A program made the position numbers and the translations under genes. From NCBI RefSeq assembly GCF_007971525.1, contig NZ_CP042437.1, positions 3,224,001 through 3,288,000 on the forward strand: DNA of 64,000 nt, given 5' to 3'. The DNA is from Mucilaginibacter ginsenosidivorax (lineage in GTDB: Bacteria; Bacteroidota; Bacteroidia; Sphingobacteriales; Sphingobacteriaceae). Positions 1 through 9,096 of the stretch are shown here, in pieces. A model generated the notes under the pieces. The model did no database searches. It was not told the origin of the DNA and saw only the letters and a list, made by a program, of their open reading frames with translations. Each line of letters begins with the position of its first letter. Within the stretch, counting starts at the first letter, position 1.

Positions 1-1437
1 TGGGATGAAGAAAGGATAGATGAATACATTCTTGAACTTTCTATAGAAAATCCTAAGAATCAAATATTTGTGCCTGAAGATTTTGATGATAAATTTTTAG
101 TGTTTCTAAAAGAAGATCTTGTAAATATTGATGCCATATGTAAAGAATGGAAAAAGATACATCTCGATCCAAAGTTGGGTGTGTTTAAAAAATTATTAAC
201 TCAGGAACTTTTACGCAAAGACTATAATCCATCCGGTAAGCTGGTGATTTTTACAGAATCAAAAGACACTGCAAAATACTTATTTAAGGAATTTAGCCAA
301 TGGGGATATGAACAGCAAACACTGATGATTTCGGCTGAAAATCGCAAATCTATGCAAAGTCGGATTCTAAGTAATTTTGATGCTAATTTGCCAGGCAAAC
401 AAACCGATGATATTAAATACCTAATTACTACTGAAGTATTGGCAGAGGGTATTAACCTACACAGGGCAAATATTTTAGTTAATTACGATACGCCATGGAA
501 TGCCACACGGCTAATGCAGCGAATAGGTAGGGTTAATCGAATAGGTAGCACTGCGGAAGTTATTTATAACTACTCGTTTTACCCAAGCCGAGAAAGTGAT
601 GCGTTAATAAGTTTATACAACAACGCGTACATAAAATTACAGGGATTCCATTCCGCTTATGGCGAAGATGCACAAGTATACACTCGCGAGGAAGTGTTAG
701 AACAGGTTACTTTACACATTAAGGGCTTGCCAGAAGAAGAAGATAAACGCTTAAAATATCTTGAATTTATTCGCGATTTTAGGAATAAAAACGAAAAAGA
801 GTTTAAACGTATAGCGCGATTACCTCTGCGTGCACGGACCGCACGGGATACGCAGCAAGCTGATAGAAAAAACATGAAAGGCCAAACCTTGGTGTTTTTA
901 AAATCGGATTATAAAATGGATTTTTTTAAGGTTGCCGATAAGAAAATTGAACCTTTAAGTTTTGTAGAAGCCGCCGAGATATTTGAAGCCAAACCTAATG
1001 AACTTGCTGCTGACGAGTTGGCATCTTATCATCACACACAGGTACAAATGGCTGTGAAAAAATTCGAAGAGGATTTGCTTACACAATCTTCCGATGCTTT
1101 ATCCGGTCCACATGCCGATGCCAAAACAAACCAGGCTAAAAAGTTTATACGGGAAGAAAAGGCTAACAGTACGGATGAGAAATTCAGAAAAGCCTGCGAA
1201 TTGCTTTATGCCCTACTTGAAACGGGTACTTATACTAATTTGGCGGCCGAAATAAACCAGGTGCGCCTAAAATGCGATAAAAACCAAATGCCAGTAGCAA
1301 AGGCGCATAACTTATTATTAACCTACGCGGTAAAATATGGCCATCAGGTCAATAATGACGACGACGAGCAGCCCGAATTACCTGTAACAATTACCGATAA
1401 ACCTGCTATTATAATTTCAGAAACCTTCACCTTATAA
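1..1437 (+). CDS. SNF2-family helicase, C-terminal part (5' end outside window)
   Basis: The reading frame is open from base 1, so this is the 3' part (478 codons) of a longer gene; the first in-frame GTG at 70 is not the true start. Helicase lobe 2 is visible: motif V around TEVLAEGINLHRA (about 427-470) and motif VI as QRIGRVNRIG (about 514-546), typical of the RapA/SNF2 group. A charged helical C-terminal region follows. The stop is 7 bp before the methyltransferase start, so the two are probably co-transcribed and work together as an ATP-driven translocase with a DNA methylase. Helicase plus large adenine methylase occurs in DISARM class 1 (drmD-drmMI) and in other restriction systems; drmA/B/C are not in this window, so the system type is undecided. 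Confidence 0.85.
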   Translation, partial: WDEERIDEYILELSIENPKNQIFVPEDFDDKFLVFLKEDLVNIDAICKEWKKIHLDPKLGVFKKLLTQELLRKDYNPSGKLVIFTESKDTAKYLFKEFSQWGYEQQTLMISAENRKSMQSRILSNFDANLPGKQTDDIKYLITTEVLAEGINLHRANILVNYDTPWNATRLMQRIGRVNRIGSTAEVIYNYSFYPSRESDALISLYNNAYIKLQGFHSAYGEDAQVYTREEVLEQVTLHIKGLPEEEDKRLKYLEFIRDFRNKNEKEFKRIARLPLRARTARDTQQADRKNMKGQTLVFLKSDYKMDFFKVADKKIEPLSFVEAAEIFEAKPNELAADELASYHHTQVQMAVKKFEEDLLTQSSDALSGPHADAKTNQAKKFIREEKANSTDEKFRKACELLYALLETGTYTNLAAEINQVRLKCDKNQMPVAKAHNLLLTYAVKYGHQVNNDDDEQPELPVTITDKPAIIISETFTL

Positions 1438-1444
1438 GTCACAT

Positions 1445-4400
1445 ATGTTAAATACAGAACAGCTTCGGCCTATTTTAGAGAATAAATACAACCGCGATGA
1501 TTGGTACAAAATTCTGAGGCAAAACTTTAATGTAGATGTATTAAGAGATAATCCTCCTCCAATAATAGCAGTTACAGGAAATGAATTTAATGCCATTGCC
1601 TATGAACTAGGCGAATTTGATACTACAGATGGATTTAAAGTTGGTATCTATGAGGTTGATGTACCTGGAGTTAAGCAGATCTATCGCAATAAAGTTGGTT
1701 TACGCAAATTGCTTCAAAACGTTTATACCACCACCGTTGACGCTGCATTAATAGTTTTCACCCAAGGCGATAAGTGGCGGTTTAGCTATGTTAGTGAAGT
1801 AACAACACGTAATCCTGATACCGGAATACGTGAAAGCATTAAAACAGATGCTAAGCGTTATACCTACCTTTTTGGAAAAAACGAAAAAGCTAAAACAGCT
1901 GCCGACCGTTTTTCAAACATTCAACAGGGAGATATTATAGGTGGTAAGGGCACAACCCTGAAAGGCCTTCAGGATACCTTTAACGTTGAAAAAATGTCAA
2001 AAGAGTTTTTTGACAAATATCGCAAACATTACGGCGCGTTCTTAAGCTATTTGATTGGTGAAAATGAGGATGGTAAAGTTTTAGGCACCCCTTCTGCTCA
2101 ATTCAAAACAATTTTTAACGCTGACGATAAAAAGGCACGCGACTTTGTAAAGAAGATGCTAGGCCGTATTGTTTTTTTATATTTTTTGGAAAAGAAAGGC
2201 TGGCTGGGGGTACCGGAATATGAAAGTTGGGGCAAAGGCGATCCTGATTTTTTAAGAAATCTTTTTAACGAAAGCAAAGATCAAGCAGGGTTTTATCCAT
2301 TGGTATTGGAGCCTTTGTTTCATAATACGTTGAATGAAATACGTGATGGAGATTTTTTTGCAATAGACGACTCCTTATTTTACACAACAAGATATAGTAA
2401 ACTTAAAATCCCATTTTTAAATGGCGGTTTATTTGAGGCGGAAACATACAATACAGATTTTCTTGTTTTCCCGGCCGATCTATTTAAAGATTTATTCACC
2501 TTTTTCGATCGATATAACTTTACTGTTCATGAAGACAGTCCTGAAGAACATACGGTAGCTGTTGATCCGGAAATGTTAGGTCACATTTTTGAAAATCTAT
2601 TAGAGGACAATAAAGACAAGGGTGCTTTTTATACCCCTAAAGAAATAGTACATTATATGTGTCAGGAAAGCCTAATTGAGTACCTCTACACTAGATGTAA
2701 AACCGACCTTGATGAAGAATTGCGTGATGGGCTTGATCGGCTTATAAAGAACCAAGAATTAAGCGGCATCGCAGGCTATGAAGAAGCAATATTGGTTGCA
2801 TTACGCGATGTAAAGATATGCGACCCCGCGATAGGCTCCGGAGCTTTCCCGATGGGTATTTTATTGGAAATTTTCCACGCGATTGAAACACTGCATTATG
2901 CTATTGAAGATACAACAGAACGTGTATGGTCGCTAAAAGGTGGATGGAATCCGGCTCAAGTGAAACTTGATATTATCCAAGGAAGTATTTATGGTGTCGA
3001 TATTGAACCAGGTGCTGTCGATATTGCACGTTTACGATTTTGGTTAAGTTTGGTAGTTGATGAGGAGACGCCTCAACCACTGCCGAATCTTGATTATAAG
3101 ATAGTTGTTGGCAATAGTTTGATTAGCAAACTAGGAGATACCGTTATTGACATTGATTGGAATATTAATGGAGGAACACAAACGGATGTTTTTGGTAATG
3201 AAAGTGTGTTTAAACGACTTGAATTGCTAAAGGCGATATCAAACAAACAGAAAAAATATTTTCACCCTTTTAATACAAGTAAAAAGCAATTGGGTAAAGA
3301 AATACGCAATTTGAAAATAGATATTATCATTAATCAGTTAGAATTAATGATAAACACAAAAGGGATATTATCCAAGCCGCCCCAAAACAGTAAAAAGTTC
3401 GTGCAACTCACGGAGTTATATGTTCTAACTCAAAGTTGGAAAAACAATATTAATGAACTGAGAAAACTTAAAGAAAATGATGAATTACCATTAAATTTTT
3501 TTGATTGGAAATTGGACTTTCCAGAAATACTAAATCCAATGTTAAAAGAAAATGGTGGTTTAAACACAACAGGGTTTGATATTGTAATTGGAAACCCACC
3601 TTATGTAAAAGTTCAAAACATAGACTACAGGGAAATTGATCTTTACAAAGAAAGATATCAAGTTGCTTATAAACGGTTAGATATTTCGAGTTTGTTTTTT
3701 GAACTAAGTGACAGCCTTGTCTCAGTTAATGGTAATTGCTTTTATATATCTTCTAATCAATTTTTAGTGGCGGAGTATGGAAGAAACTTGAGAGATTTTT
3801 TAACTAAAAAGTTGTGGGTAAAGAGCTGTGTCGATTTTGGTGGATTATCTGTATTTGAGAGTGCCGTTACCTATGTAAGTATATTTCATCTAAGCAAACA
3901 GGAAACATCAATACTTAAGTATTGCAAAGTCAGGGACTTACCTTTTGATCAATATAGTATAAGCTATGAAAAAATTAATTATCGAAATCTTAATACAGAA
4001 AAATGGAATATGTCTTCTGGTAGAAAAGAGATAATTATCTCCAAACTCAAAAATAATTTCAAAAAACTAATAAACTATGGAAAATGTAGTTACGGGATAG
4101 TTAGTGGCGCTGATAAAGTTTTTATAATGACAAAGGATCAAATTCAAACTTTAGGTATTGAAAGCGAGTGTTTATTGCCATTAATACGAGCCAATGATTG
4201 TGACAGATATTCAATAGTAAAAAATCATCTCTACATTTTATACCCATTTGAGCTCATAGAAAAACAAACTGTTTTACTTAGTTTGAATGCTATAAAAAAT
4301 AAATATCCAGCCACTTATAAATACTTGATGTCAAATGAATTTCTACTAAAGAAGCGAAAGGATTCAAGAGAAACTTTTGAACATGTTGAAAACTGGTATA

Positions 4401-4888
4401 CGTTAACAAGATTTGGCCAATTAGAAGTTTTCTCCCAAAATGAAAAAATCATATTCCCAGGCGAACAGCGGGCTATGAAATTTGGTATTAATCAAAATCA
4501 AGCAGGATACAGCGGAGCGAGGGTATTTGGTATATCATTAAAGTCGAACGTCGTTGATTTAAAGTACATTTTAGGAATACTTAATTCTAAACTAATTGAG
4601 TTTTTTATCCATAATACCTTCCCTTTAAAACAAGGAGGATACTACTCAATGTCATCTACCATGATTGACAATCTACCGATAGCAATATCAAAAAATACAA
4701 GTAAAGTAGCCGAAATTGTGAACAATATATTTTTAAAGAAGAGTGAAAAACTAGACACTACAAAATTAGAAACAGCAATTAACAATTTAACATATAGAAT
4801 CTATGATTTAACTTTCGAAGAAGTATGTTTAATTGAACCTGAATTTTCATTGACCGAAAAAGAATATTATGATTTAAATGTGGATTAA
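1445..4888 (+). CDS. Eco57I/PglX-like DNA adenine methyltransferase, expressed copy of a phase-variable gene
   Basis: 1147 aa. The SAM-binding motif I DPAIGSGAFPMG begins near residue 460, preceded by the helical GAFYTPKEIVHYM segment near 391. Motif IV NPPY is at 717-720, which indicates N6-adenine methylation. A TaqI-like C-terminal specificity domain follows and the last ~40 residues resemble those of the inverted cassette at 4895-6253. The first ~380 residues match no family I can name and show no obvious PD-(D/E)XK motif, so nuclease activity is not supported. Codons 704-724 lie in a 64-bp repeat that is present inverted at 6148-6211. Recombination there would replace residues after ~704 and give a protein of about 1141 aa with another recognition domain. 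It could be a type IIG-like, BREX PglX-like or DISARM MTase. Confidence 0.9.
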   Translation: MLNTEQLRPILENKYNRDDWYKILRQNFNVDVLRDNPPPIIAVTGNEFNAIAYELGEFDTTDGFKVGIYEVDVPGVKQIYRNKVGLRKLLQNVYTTTVDAALIVFTQGDKWRFSYVSEVTTRNPDTGIRESIKTDAKRYTYLFGKNEKAKTAADRFSNIQQGDIIGGKGTTLKGLQDTFNVEKMSKEFFDKYRKHYGAFLSYLIGENEDGKVLGTPSAQFKTIFNADDKKARDFVKKMLGRIVFLYFLEKKGWLGVPEYESWGKGDPDFLRNLFNESKDQAGFYPLVLEPLFHNTLNEIRDGDFFAIDDSLFYTTRYSKLKIPFLNGGLFEAETYNTDFLVFPADLFKDLFTFFDRYNFTVHEDSPEEHTVAVDPEMLGHIFENLLEDNKDKGAFYTPKEIVHYMCQESLIEYLYTRCKTDLDEELRDGLDRLIKNQELSGIAGYEEAILVALRDVKICDPAIGSGAFPMGILLEIFHAIETLHYAIEDTTERVWSLKGGWNPAQVKLDIIQGSIYGVDIEPGAVDIARLRFWLSLVVDEETPQPLPNLDYKIVVGNSLISKLGDTVIDIDWNINGGTQTDVFGNESVFKRLELLKAISNKQKKYFHPFNTSKKQLGKEIRNLKIDIIINQLELMINTKGILSKPPQNSKKFVQLTELYVLTQSWKNNINELRKLKENDELPLNFFDWKLDFPEILNPMLKENGGLNTTGFDIVIGNPPYVKVQNIDYREIDLYKERYQVAYKRLDISSLFFELSDSLVSVNGNCFYISSNQFLVAEYGRNLRDFLTKKLWVKSCVDFGGLSVFESAVTYVSIFHLSKQETSILKYCKVRDLPFDQYSISYEKINYRNLNTEKWNMSSGRKEIIISKLKNNFKKLINYGKCSYGIVSGADKVFIMTKDQIQTLGIESECLLPLIRANDCDRYSIVKNHLYILYPFELIEKQTVLLSLNAIKNKYPATYKYLMSNEFLLKKRKDSRETFEHVENWYTLTRFGQLEVFSQNEKIIFPGEQRAMKFGINQNQAGYSGARVFGISLKSNVVDLKYILGILNSKLIEFFIHNTFPLKQGGYYSMSSTMIDNLPIAISKNTSKVAEIVNNIFLKKSEKLDTTKLETAINNLTYRIYDLTFEEVCLIEPEFSLTEKEYYDLNVD
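3554..3617 (+). repeat. Inverted repeat, left copy (inversion site inside the methyltransferase)
   Basis: 64 bp encoding the segment GGLNTTG to NPPYVKVQ. It matches the reverse complement of 6148-6211 at 62 of 64 positions (differences at 3577 and 3605). Both copies are in the coding phase of their own reading frame, so inversion of 3618-6147 joins the frames exactly. It begins with the 8-bp palindrome GTTTAAAC (3558-3565), a possible core for a serine recombinase. Confidence 0.9.
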
Positions 4889-4894
4889 TTGCAG

Positions 4895-6253
4895 TTAGGC
4901 ATTTTCAATAATGTCTATTTCTTGATCAGATAGGCAATATAATTGATACACAAGGTTGTCGATCTCATCTTCTAGTTCAATTGTAGACTCGCCATCGATC
5001 TTATTTGTTATGATTTTTTCAACCCTTTCAGAAATTCTTCGAGACATGTCGTCAGACAATGTAGGTATACCAAATGGTTCGATATAATTAGTTTTGAAAT
5101 AATAGTAGTTATTGTTGTAAGGAGTACTTGTTTTTTTAATAAAGTAATAAAATAGTTTACTATTCAAAATACCGAGATAAGATTTCAAATTTAGATTGGA
5201 ACCTTTTTTGTTTAAAATCATATAACCTCCGGCGTCAGCATAAAATTTTGAATTATCTAATGTAAAAGACGGCTTGTTCTGCAATTGAGGCGTAATAATT
5301 TTCTCATTTTCAAACAAATAAGACTCTCTGCTTCTATGTAGCGAAAACCAGTAATCTGCGTTTGTTTTATACTTTATTTTTTTTTCAGTCAGTTTTACTT
5401 TGAAATTTAAGATATAAGAATATGCAAGGGGGTAAAGAGTTTTTAATTGAATTTCCTCTATTACTTTAGTCTTACCATTTTCATTAGTATAATGGGGATA
5501 AAAAATATAAATATCTGATTGGCATTGCATATATCGTTGTATGTTTTCACCCTTCAATAGAGGTTTTACTACTCCTTTCTCAATTTTTATTTCTTCTTTC
5601 AATGCATTTGAAAATCCATAAAAAAAGTCTCCTTTAATTTCGCCTTTCAGAACTTGAATATCATCTCCCATGGGAATTATTCCTTGAAAAACTCCTTGGA
5701 AGATTTCTGATACTTTTTTATGTTGAGCTATTTTATTAATAATTGGGTTGGAGTCATTATCGAGAGAAAAATTGAAGTTGAAATCTGAATTATATAATTT
5801 TTCAGAATAAACTAATGAGTTTAAATCTTTTGATTTTGGTATGGCAAAACTTAATTTGGTTGAAGATTCCTTAAATAAAAACACACCGGTGTAAGTAGTT
5901 GCAGTTTCAAATAACTGTTCGACTCCGAAATAAATAGCCTTCATTATAGCTGTCCGTTTTAGTAAAAAACTTCTTAAGCCTTCACCATATTCGGAAATTA
6001 GAAATCGATGCGGATTAATAAATATTATGCAGCCACCTTTTTTCAAAAGAGAAAATGAATTTTCAATAAAAAGAACATATAAATCATATTTACCAGTTGT
6101 TGATACAAATTTACTTTTAAACCAAGTGGTGAGATTCTTTGGTATACTTTGAACTTTTATATAAGGTGGGTTTCCAATTACAATATCGAACCCTGTTGTG
6201 TTTAAACCACCGATTGTTTTATATAATAACAGTAAGTGTAAATACTGCTTTTT
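4895..6253 (-). CDS. Silent inverted C-terminal cassette of the methyltransferase (no start codon of its own)
   Basis: The frame is open on the minus strand from just after TAA at 6254-6256 to the stop at 4895. The first ATG is at 6046, but homology to the methyltransferase begins at 6211, upstream of any ATG, so this is a headless partial gene rather than an independent 383-aa protein. It encodes GGLNTTGFDIVIGNPPYIKV, then an INPHRF segment matching ISSNQF of the active copy, and a different TaqI-like specificity region. It converges with the active gene with 6 bp between the stops. I see no promoter or start, so it is probably not translated in this orientation. After inversion it would be fused in frame to codon 703 of the active gene. 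Confidence 0.85.
   Translation of the reverse strand, partial: KKQYLHLLLLYKTIGGLNTTGFDIVIGNPPYIKVQSIPKNLTTWFKSKFVSTTGKYDLYVLFIENSFSLLKKGGCIIFINPHRFLISEYGEGLRSFLLKRTAIMKAIYFGVEQLFETATTYTGVFLFKESSTKLSFAIPKSKDLNSLVYSEKLYNSDFNFNFSLDNDSNPIINKIAQHKKVSEIFQGVFQGIIPMGDDIQVLKGEIKGDFFYGFSNALKEEIKIEKGVVKPLLKGENIQRYMQCQSDIYIFYPHYTNENGKTKVIEEIQLKTLYPLAYSYILNFKVKLTEKKIKYKTNADYWFSLHRSRESYLFENEKIITPQLQNKPSFTLDNSKFYADAGGYMILNKKGSNLNLKSYLGILNSKLFYYFIKKTSTPYNNNYYYFKTNYIEPFGIPTLSDDMSRRISERVEKIITNKIDGESTIELEDEIDNLVYQLYCLSDQEIDIIENA
6148..6211 (-). repeat. Inverted repeat, right copy (inversion site of the silent cassette)
   Basis: Reverse complement of 3554-3617 with two differences. It codes for the NPPY motif on the minus strand. 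Similarity ends abruptly at 6211, the outer edge, which is expected for a recombination boundary rather than for a simple gene duplication. Confidence 0.9.
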
Positions 6254-6281
6254 TTATACATAAATTACCTACTTTATATTG

Positions 6282-6333
6282 ACTTTTCGTTTAATTTAAT
6301 CAACTTATTTGACTATTTAATTAAACGAAAAGT
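6282..6333. promoter_or_regulatory. 15-bp perfect inverted repeat just before the invertase start
   Basis: Arms at 6282-6296 (ACTTTTCGTTTAATT) and 6319-6333 are exact reverse complements separated by 22 bp. The invertase ATG follows 2 bp later at 6336. The position suggests an operator, an autoregulatory site or a leader hairpin for the invertase-mcrBC operon. The arms contain GTTTAA, half of the palindrome found in the 64-bp inversion repeat, so the invertase itself might bind here. Role is inference. Confidence 0.55.
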
Positions 6334-6335
6334 AT

Positions 6336-6959
6336 ATGATTTACGGTTACATTAGGGTAAGCACAGACAAACAAACAGTAGAGAACCAACGCTATGAAGT
6401 AAATAAATTTTGTGAGAAAAGCACTTTAGCTGTTGACAAATGGATTGAAGAAACCATCTCAGGAGCCAAAAAGGTTAAAGATAGAAAGCTAGGTTCGTTA
6501 CTAAAGAAAATGAAAACAGGGGATATACTCATTTGTTCCGAACTATCAAGATTAGGTAGAAATCTACTTATGATTATGGGCGTCTTAAATGAGTGCATGA
6601 ACAGAGATATTCAGGTTTGGACGATTAAAGATAACTATAGGTTAGGTAGTGATATTAATTCTAAAGTATTAGCATTTGCCTTTGGCCTTTCTGCTGAAAT
6701 CGAAAGGAATCTCATTTCTCAAAGAACGAAAGAAGCTTTAGCAAGAAAGAAAGCAGAAGGTATAATTTTAGGACGTCCTATTGGTAGCAAATCATCTTCA
6801 ACTAAACTTACCGGTCAAGAAAAGAAGATAAAAGACTTATTGGAAAAAAAGGTGTCTTATAGCGCTATAGGCCGCATTTTGGGAGTTCACAGAATAACGG
6901 TATCTTCATTCGTTAAAGAATCTAAGCAATTATCACATAATGAGTCGTTACGAACTTAA
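6336..6959 (+). CDS. Serine site-specific recombinase (Mpi/Hin-type DNA invertase)
   Basis: 207 aa. The N-terminal resolvase domain starts MIYGYIRVSTDKQTVENQR, with the catalytic serine in the RVSTDKQ segment (Ser9) and the conserved ELSRLGRN motif near 69. The long E helix (LSAEIERNLISQRTKEAL) and the link IILGRPIGSK are followed by a C-terminal helix-turn-helix (YSAIGRILGVHRITVSSFV). This matches the Bacteroides master invertase Mpi and Hin/Gin. The gene starts 124 bp beyond the right inversion repeat, so the natural substrate is the methyltransferase switch at 3554/6148. Its last 20 bp overlap mcrB, which suggests translational coupling. Alternative: a global invertase that also acts on distant promoters. 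Confidence 0.93.
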   Translation: MIYGYIRVSTDKQTVENQRYEVNKFCEKSTLAVDKWIEETISGAKKVKDRKLGSLLKKMKTGDILICSELSRLGRNLLMIMGVLNECMNRDIQVWTIKDNYRLGSDINSKVLAFAFGLSAEIERNLISQRTKEALARKKAEGIILGRPIGSKSSSTKLTGQEKKIKDLLEKKVSYSAIGRILGVHRITVSSFVKESKQLSHNESLRT

Positions 6960-9093
6960 AACTCAATTTCTAGAGACATGGCCACTTAGCCGCCTTCAAA
7001 ATCTGCAATTAGATGAATATACTAATCTTGACAGATCAACTTCATTTTGTTACTGGCTTGAAAAAAGAACAGAAGAATTAGGTAGCATCTGGGGTGGCTC
7101 ATCATATAAGTTTGGGATATACCGAAAAAGTAGTCAAGAAACGGATACCCGTACCAATTACAAAACAGATGGCACCTATGCGTGGCATTCCAAATATGGC
7201 AATGATGCTTACAGTGCATTTCTTGAGATTAAGAAGTTAATTGTTGCAATAGCAGCAGATGCCTTACAAAACCATTTAGAATCTATAGACGAGATGGATT
7301 TGGGTTATGCTTATAAGTGGAAGATTGCCTTTTTATATAGTAATTATCAGGTCATTAACATCTTCAAGCCGGAAGCTTTATTAATAGCTGCTCGGGCCAA
7401 AGGAATGCCTGCCGGTAACGCCCCTATTTCAGTAGCCCATAAATATCTAGTAGACAATAAGCCGGTCAATCAAGATTATTTTGAATACACTGATGACTTA
7501 TGGGCTTTGACTGGCGATAAACCAGACCCTCCGACTGAAACAAATAAATCACAAAATGCAATGTCATTAAATACGATTTTATATGGGCCACCCGGTACGG
7601 GTAAAACATATCACACCATTAATAGGGCTATTGCAATCACAAATCCCGATTTTGTGTTTATTGATAAAACCAGAAAAGAGATTAAAGATGAATATCAGCG
7701 ATTATACGCAGATGGCCAGATAGCTTTTACAACTTTTCATCAAAGTTTGGGATATGAAGACTTTATTGAGGGCATTAAACCAATATTGGTGGAACCTGCA
7801 GATGAATTAGAAGTGCTTAATAAAACAATAAATTATAAAATTGAACCTGGGATATTTTTTGAGATTTGCAAAAAAGCGCGCTACAAACCCGATGTACAAA
7901 TTAAACGTTTCCAGATTAGCAAAGAGGAATTTAATAAAACAGCCTTCTTTAAAATATCGCTAGGAAATACACTTTTATCGGAGGATGATGAAATATATGA
8001 TTATTGTATAAAAAATAGCTGCATAGCTTTAGGCTGGGGAGGTAGCACCGATTACAGTAACCTGAATGAAGCAGAAACAAAGAAGAAAGCGATAGCGATT
8101 GAAAAAAGCGGCTATGCGATAACTGCTATCAATCATTTTATCAACTATTTAAAAAAAGGCAATTACGTTTTAGTATCTAACGGGAATAATAGTTGTAGAG
8201 CGATAGGAAAAGTAACTGGCGATTATTATTTCAAGGAAACTGATGAAATTGACTATTACCAATTTAGGAAAGTAGAATGGTTAGTAAAAGACGTAGATAT
8301 TCCCGTATCAGAAATCTATCATAAGTCGTTCTCTCAGCAAAGCATATATAAACTAGATAATCAAAATATTAAACTCGATTTTTTCGTAAAGAGTGCAGAA
8401 GAAATAAAGAAAGAAGCGTCGGTTAAACCTAAGAATTATGTATTAATCATAGATGAAATTAACCGTGGTAATGTGTCGCAAATTTTTGGTGAACTCATCA
8501 CCTTAATTGAAGATGATAAACGTGAAGGTTGTGCAGAAGCCCTAGAAGTGATGCTTCCCTACTCAAAGAAGAGCTTCTCTGTTCCTCCTAACCTCTATAT
8601 TATTGGCACTATGAATACAGCAGATAGAAGCGTTGAGGCGTTGGATACTGCCTTACGCAGACGTTTTAGCTTTATAGAGATGCTGCCGCAGGAAGATAAC
8701 CCAGACATAAAGGACATTAAAGACATCAACTTAAAAGATGTTTTAAAAAGCATTAATAGACGCTTGGAGACATTATTATCCCGGGATCATATGATAGGTC
8801 ATTCATTTTTTTTGAATATCAATGATAGTGATAAACTTCATAATGCTTTCTACAACAAAATTATCCCTCAATTACAAGAATACTTTTTTGGAGACTACGG
8901 CAAAATTGGATTGATTTTGGGTAAAGGCTTTATCACCTCGGTTACCGATGTTCCCAAATTTGCAGATTTTGAATACGATGACAAAGATATTTTACTGGAA
9001 AAAAAAGTTTACAGGATCAACAACTTTATAGGTGAAGATCAGCAAATGGACGAAGATAGATTTTTATCAGCTGTCAAAGCAATCGTAAACTAA
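6940..9093 (+). CDS. mcrB: McrB-like AAA+ NTPase of a modification-dependent restriction system
   Basis: 717 aa. An N-terminal region of ~200 residues is likely the DNA-reading part. The AAA domain has Walker A GPPGTGKT near 215, the McrB signature FHQSLGYEDFIEGIKP near 265, Walker B VLIIDEINRGNVSQIFGELI near 503, and sensor/arginine region GTMNTADRS...LRRRF near 555-580. About 180 residues (roughly 310-495) are inserted between FFEICKKAR and Walker B, where McrB proteins normally have a short link; their pattern (SCIALGWGGSTDY, KGNYVLVSNGNNSCRAIGKV) looks like a PUA/EVE-type fold that reads modified bases. It forms the GTP- or ATP-driven motor with McrC, encoded 3 bp downstream. The start overlaps the invertase gene by 20 bp. 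Confidence 0.9.
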   Translation: MSRYELKTQFLETWPLSRLQNLQLDEYTNLDRSTSFCYWLEKRTEELGSIWGGSSYKFGIYRKSSQETDTRTNYKTDGTYAWHSKYGNDAYSAFLEIKKLIVAIAADALQNHLESIDEMDLGYAYKWKIAFLYSNYQVINIFKPEALLIAARAKGMPAGNAPISVAHKYLVDNKPVNQDYFEYTDDLWALTGDKPDPPTETNKSQNAMSLNTILYGPPGTGKTYHTINRAIAITNPDFVFIDKTRKEIKDEYQRLYADGQIAFTTFHQSLGYEDFIEGIKPILVEPADELEVLNKTINYKIEPGIFFEICKKARYKPDVQIKRFQISKEEFNKTAFFKISLGNTLLSEDDEIYDYCIKNSCIALGWGGSTDYSNLNEAETKKKAIAIEKSGYAITAINHFINYLKKGNYVLVSNGNNSCRAIGKVTGDYYFKETDEIDYYQFRKVEWLVKDVDIPVSEIYHKSFSQQSIYKLDNQNIKLDFFVKSAEEIKKEASVKPKNYVLIIDEINRGNVSQIFGELITLIEDDKREGCAEALEVMLPYSKKSFSVPPNLYIIGTMNTADRSVEALDTALRRRFSFIEMLPQEDNPDIKDIKDINLKDVLKSINRRLETLLSRDHMIGHSFFLNINDSDKLHNAFYNKIIPQLQEYFFGDYGKIGLILGKGFITSVTDVPKFADFEYDDKDILLEKKVYRINNFIGEDQQMDEDRFLSAVKAIVN

Positions 9094-9096
9094 CTT

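Noticed and set aside
1..4888. Complete DISARM or BREX system
   Set aside because: Only a helicase and a methylase are visible; core genes drmA/B/C or pglZ/brxC are absent from the window.
4895..6046. Independent 383-aa methylase-like gene starting at the ATG at 6046
   Set aside because: Homology to the methyltransferase and the inverted repeat extend to 6211, beyond any ATG, and the frame reaches a stop at 6254-6256. It is a headless cassette.
6282..6333. Invertible promoter before the invertase
   Set aside because: The 22-bp spacer between the arms is too short to contain a promoter and to be looped for inversion; an operator or hairpin is more likely.
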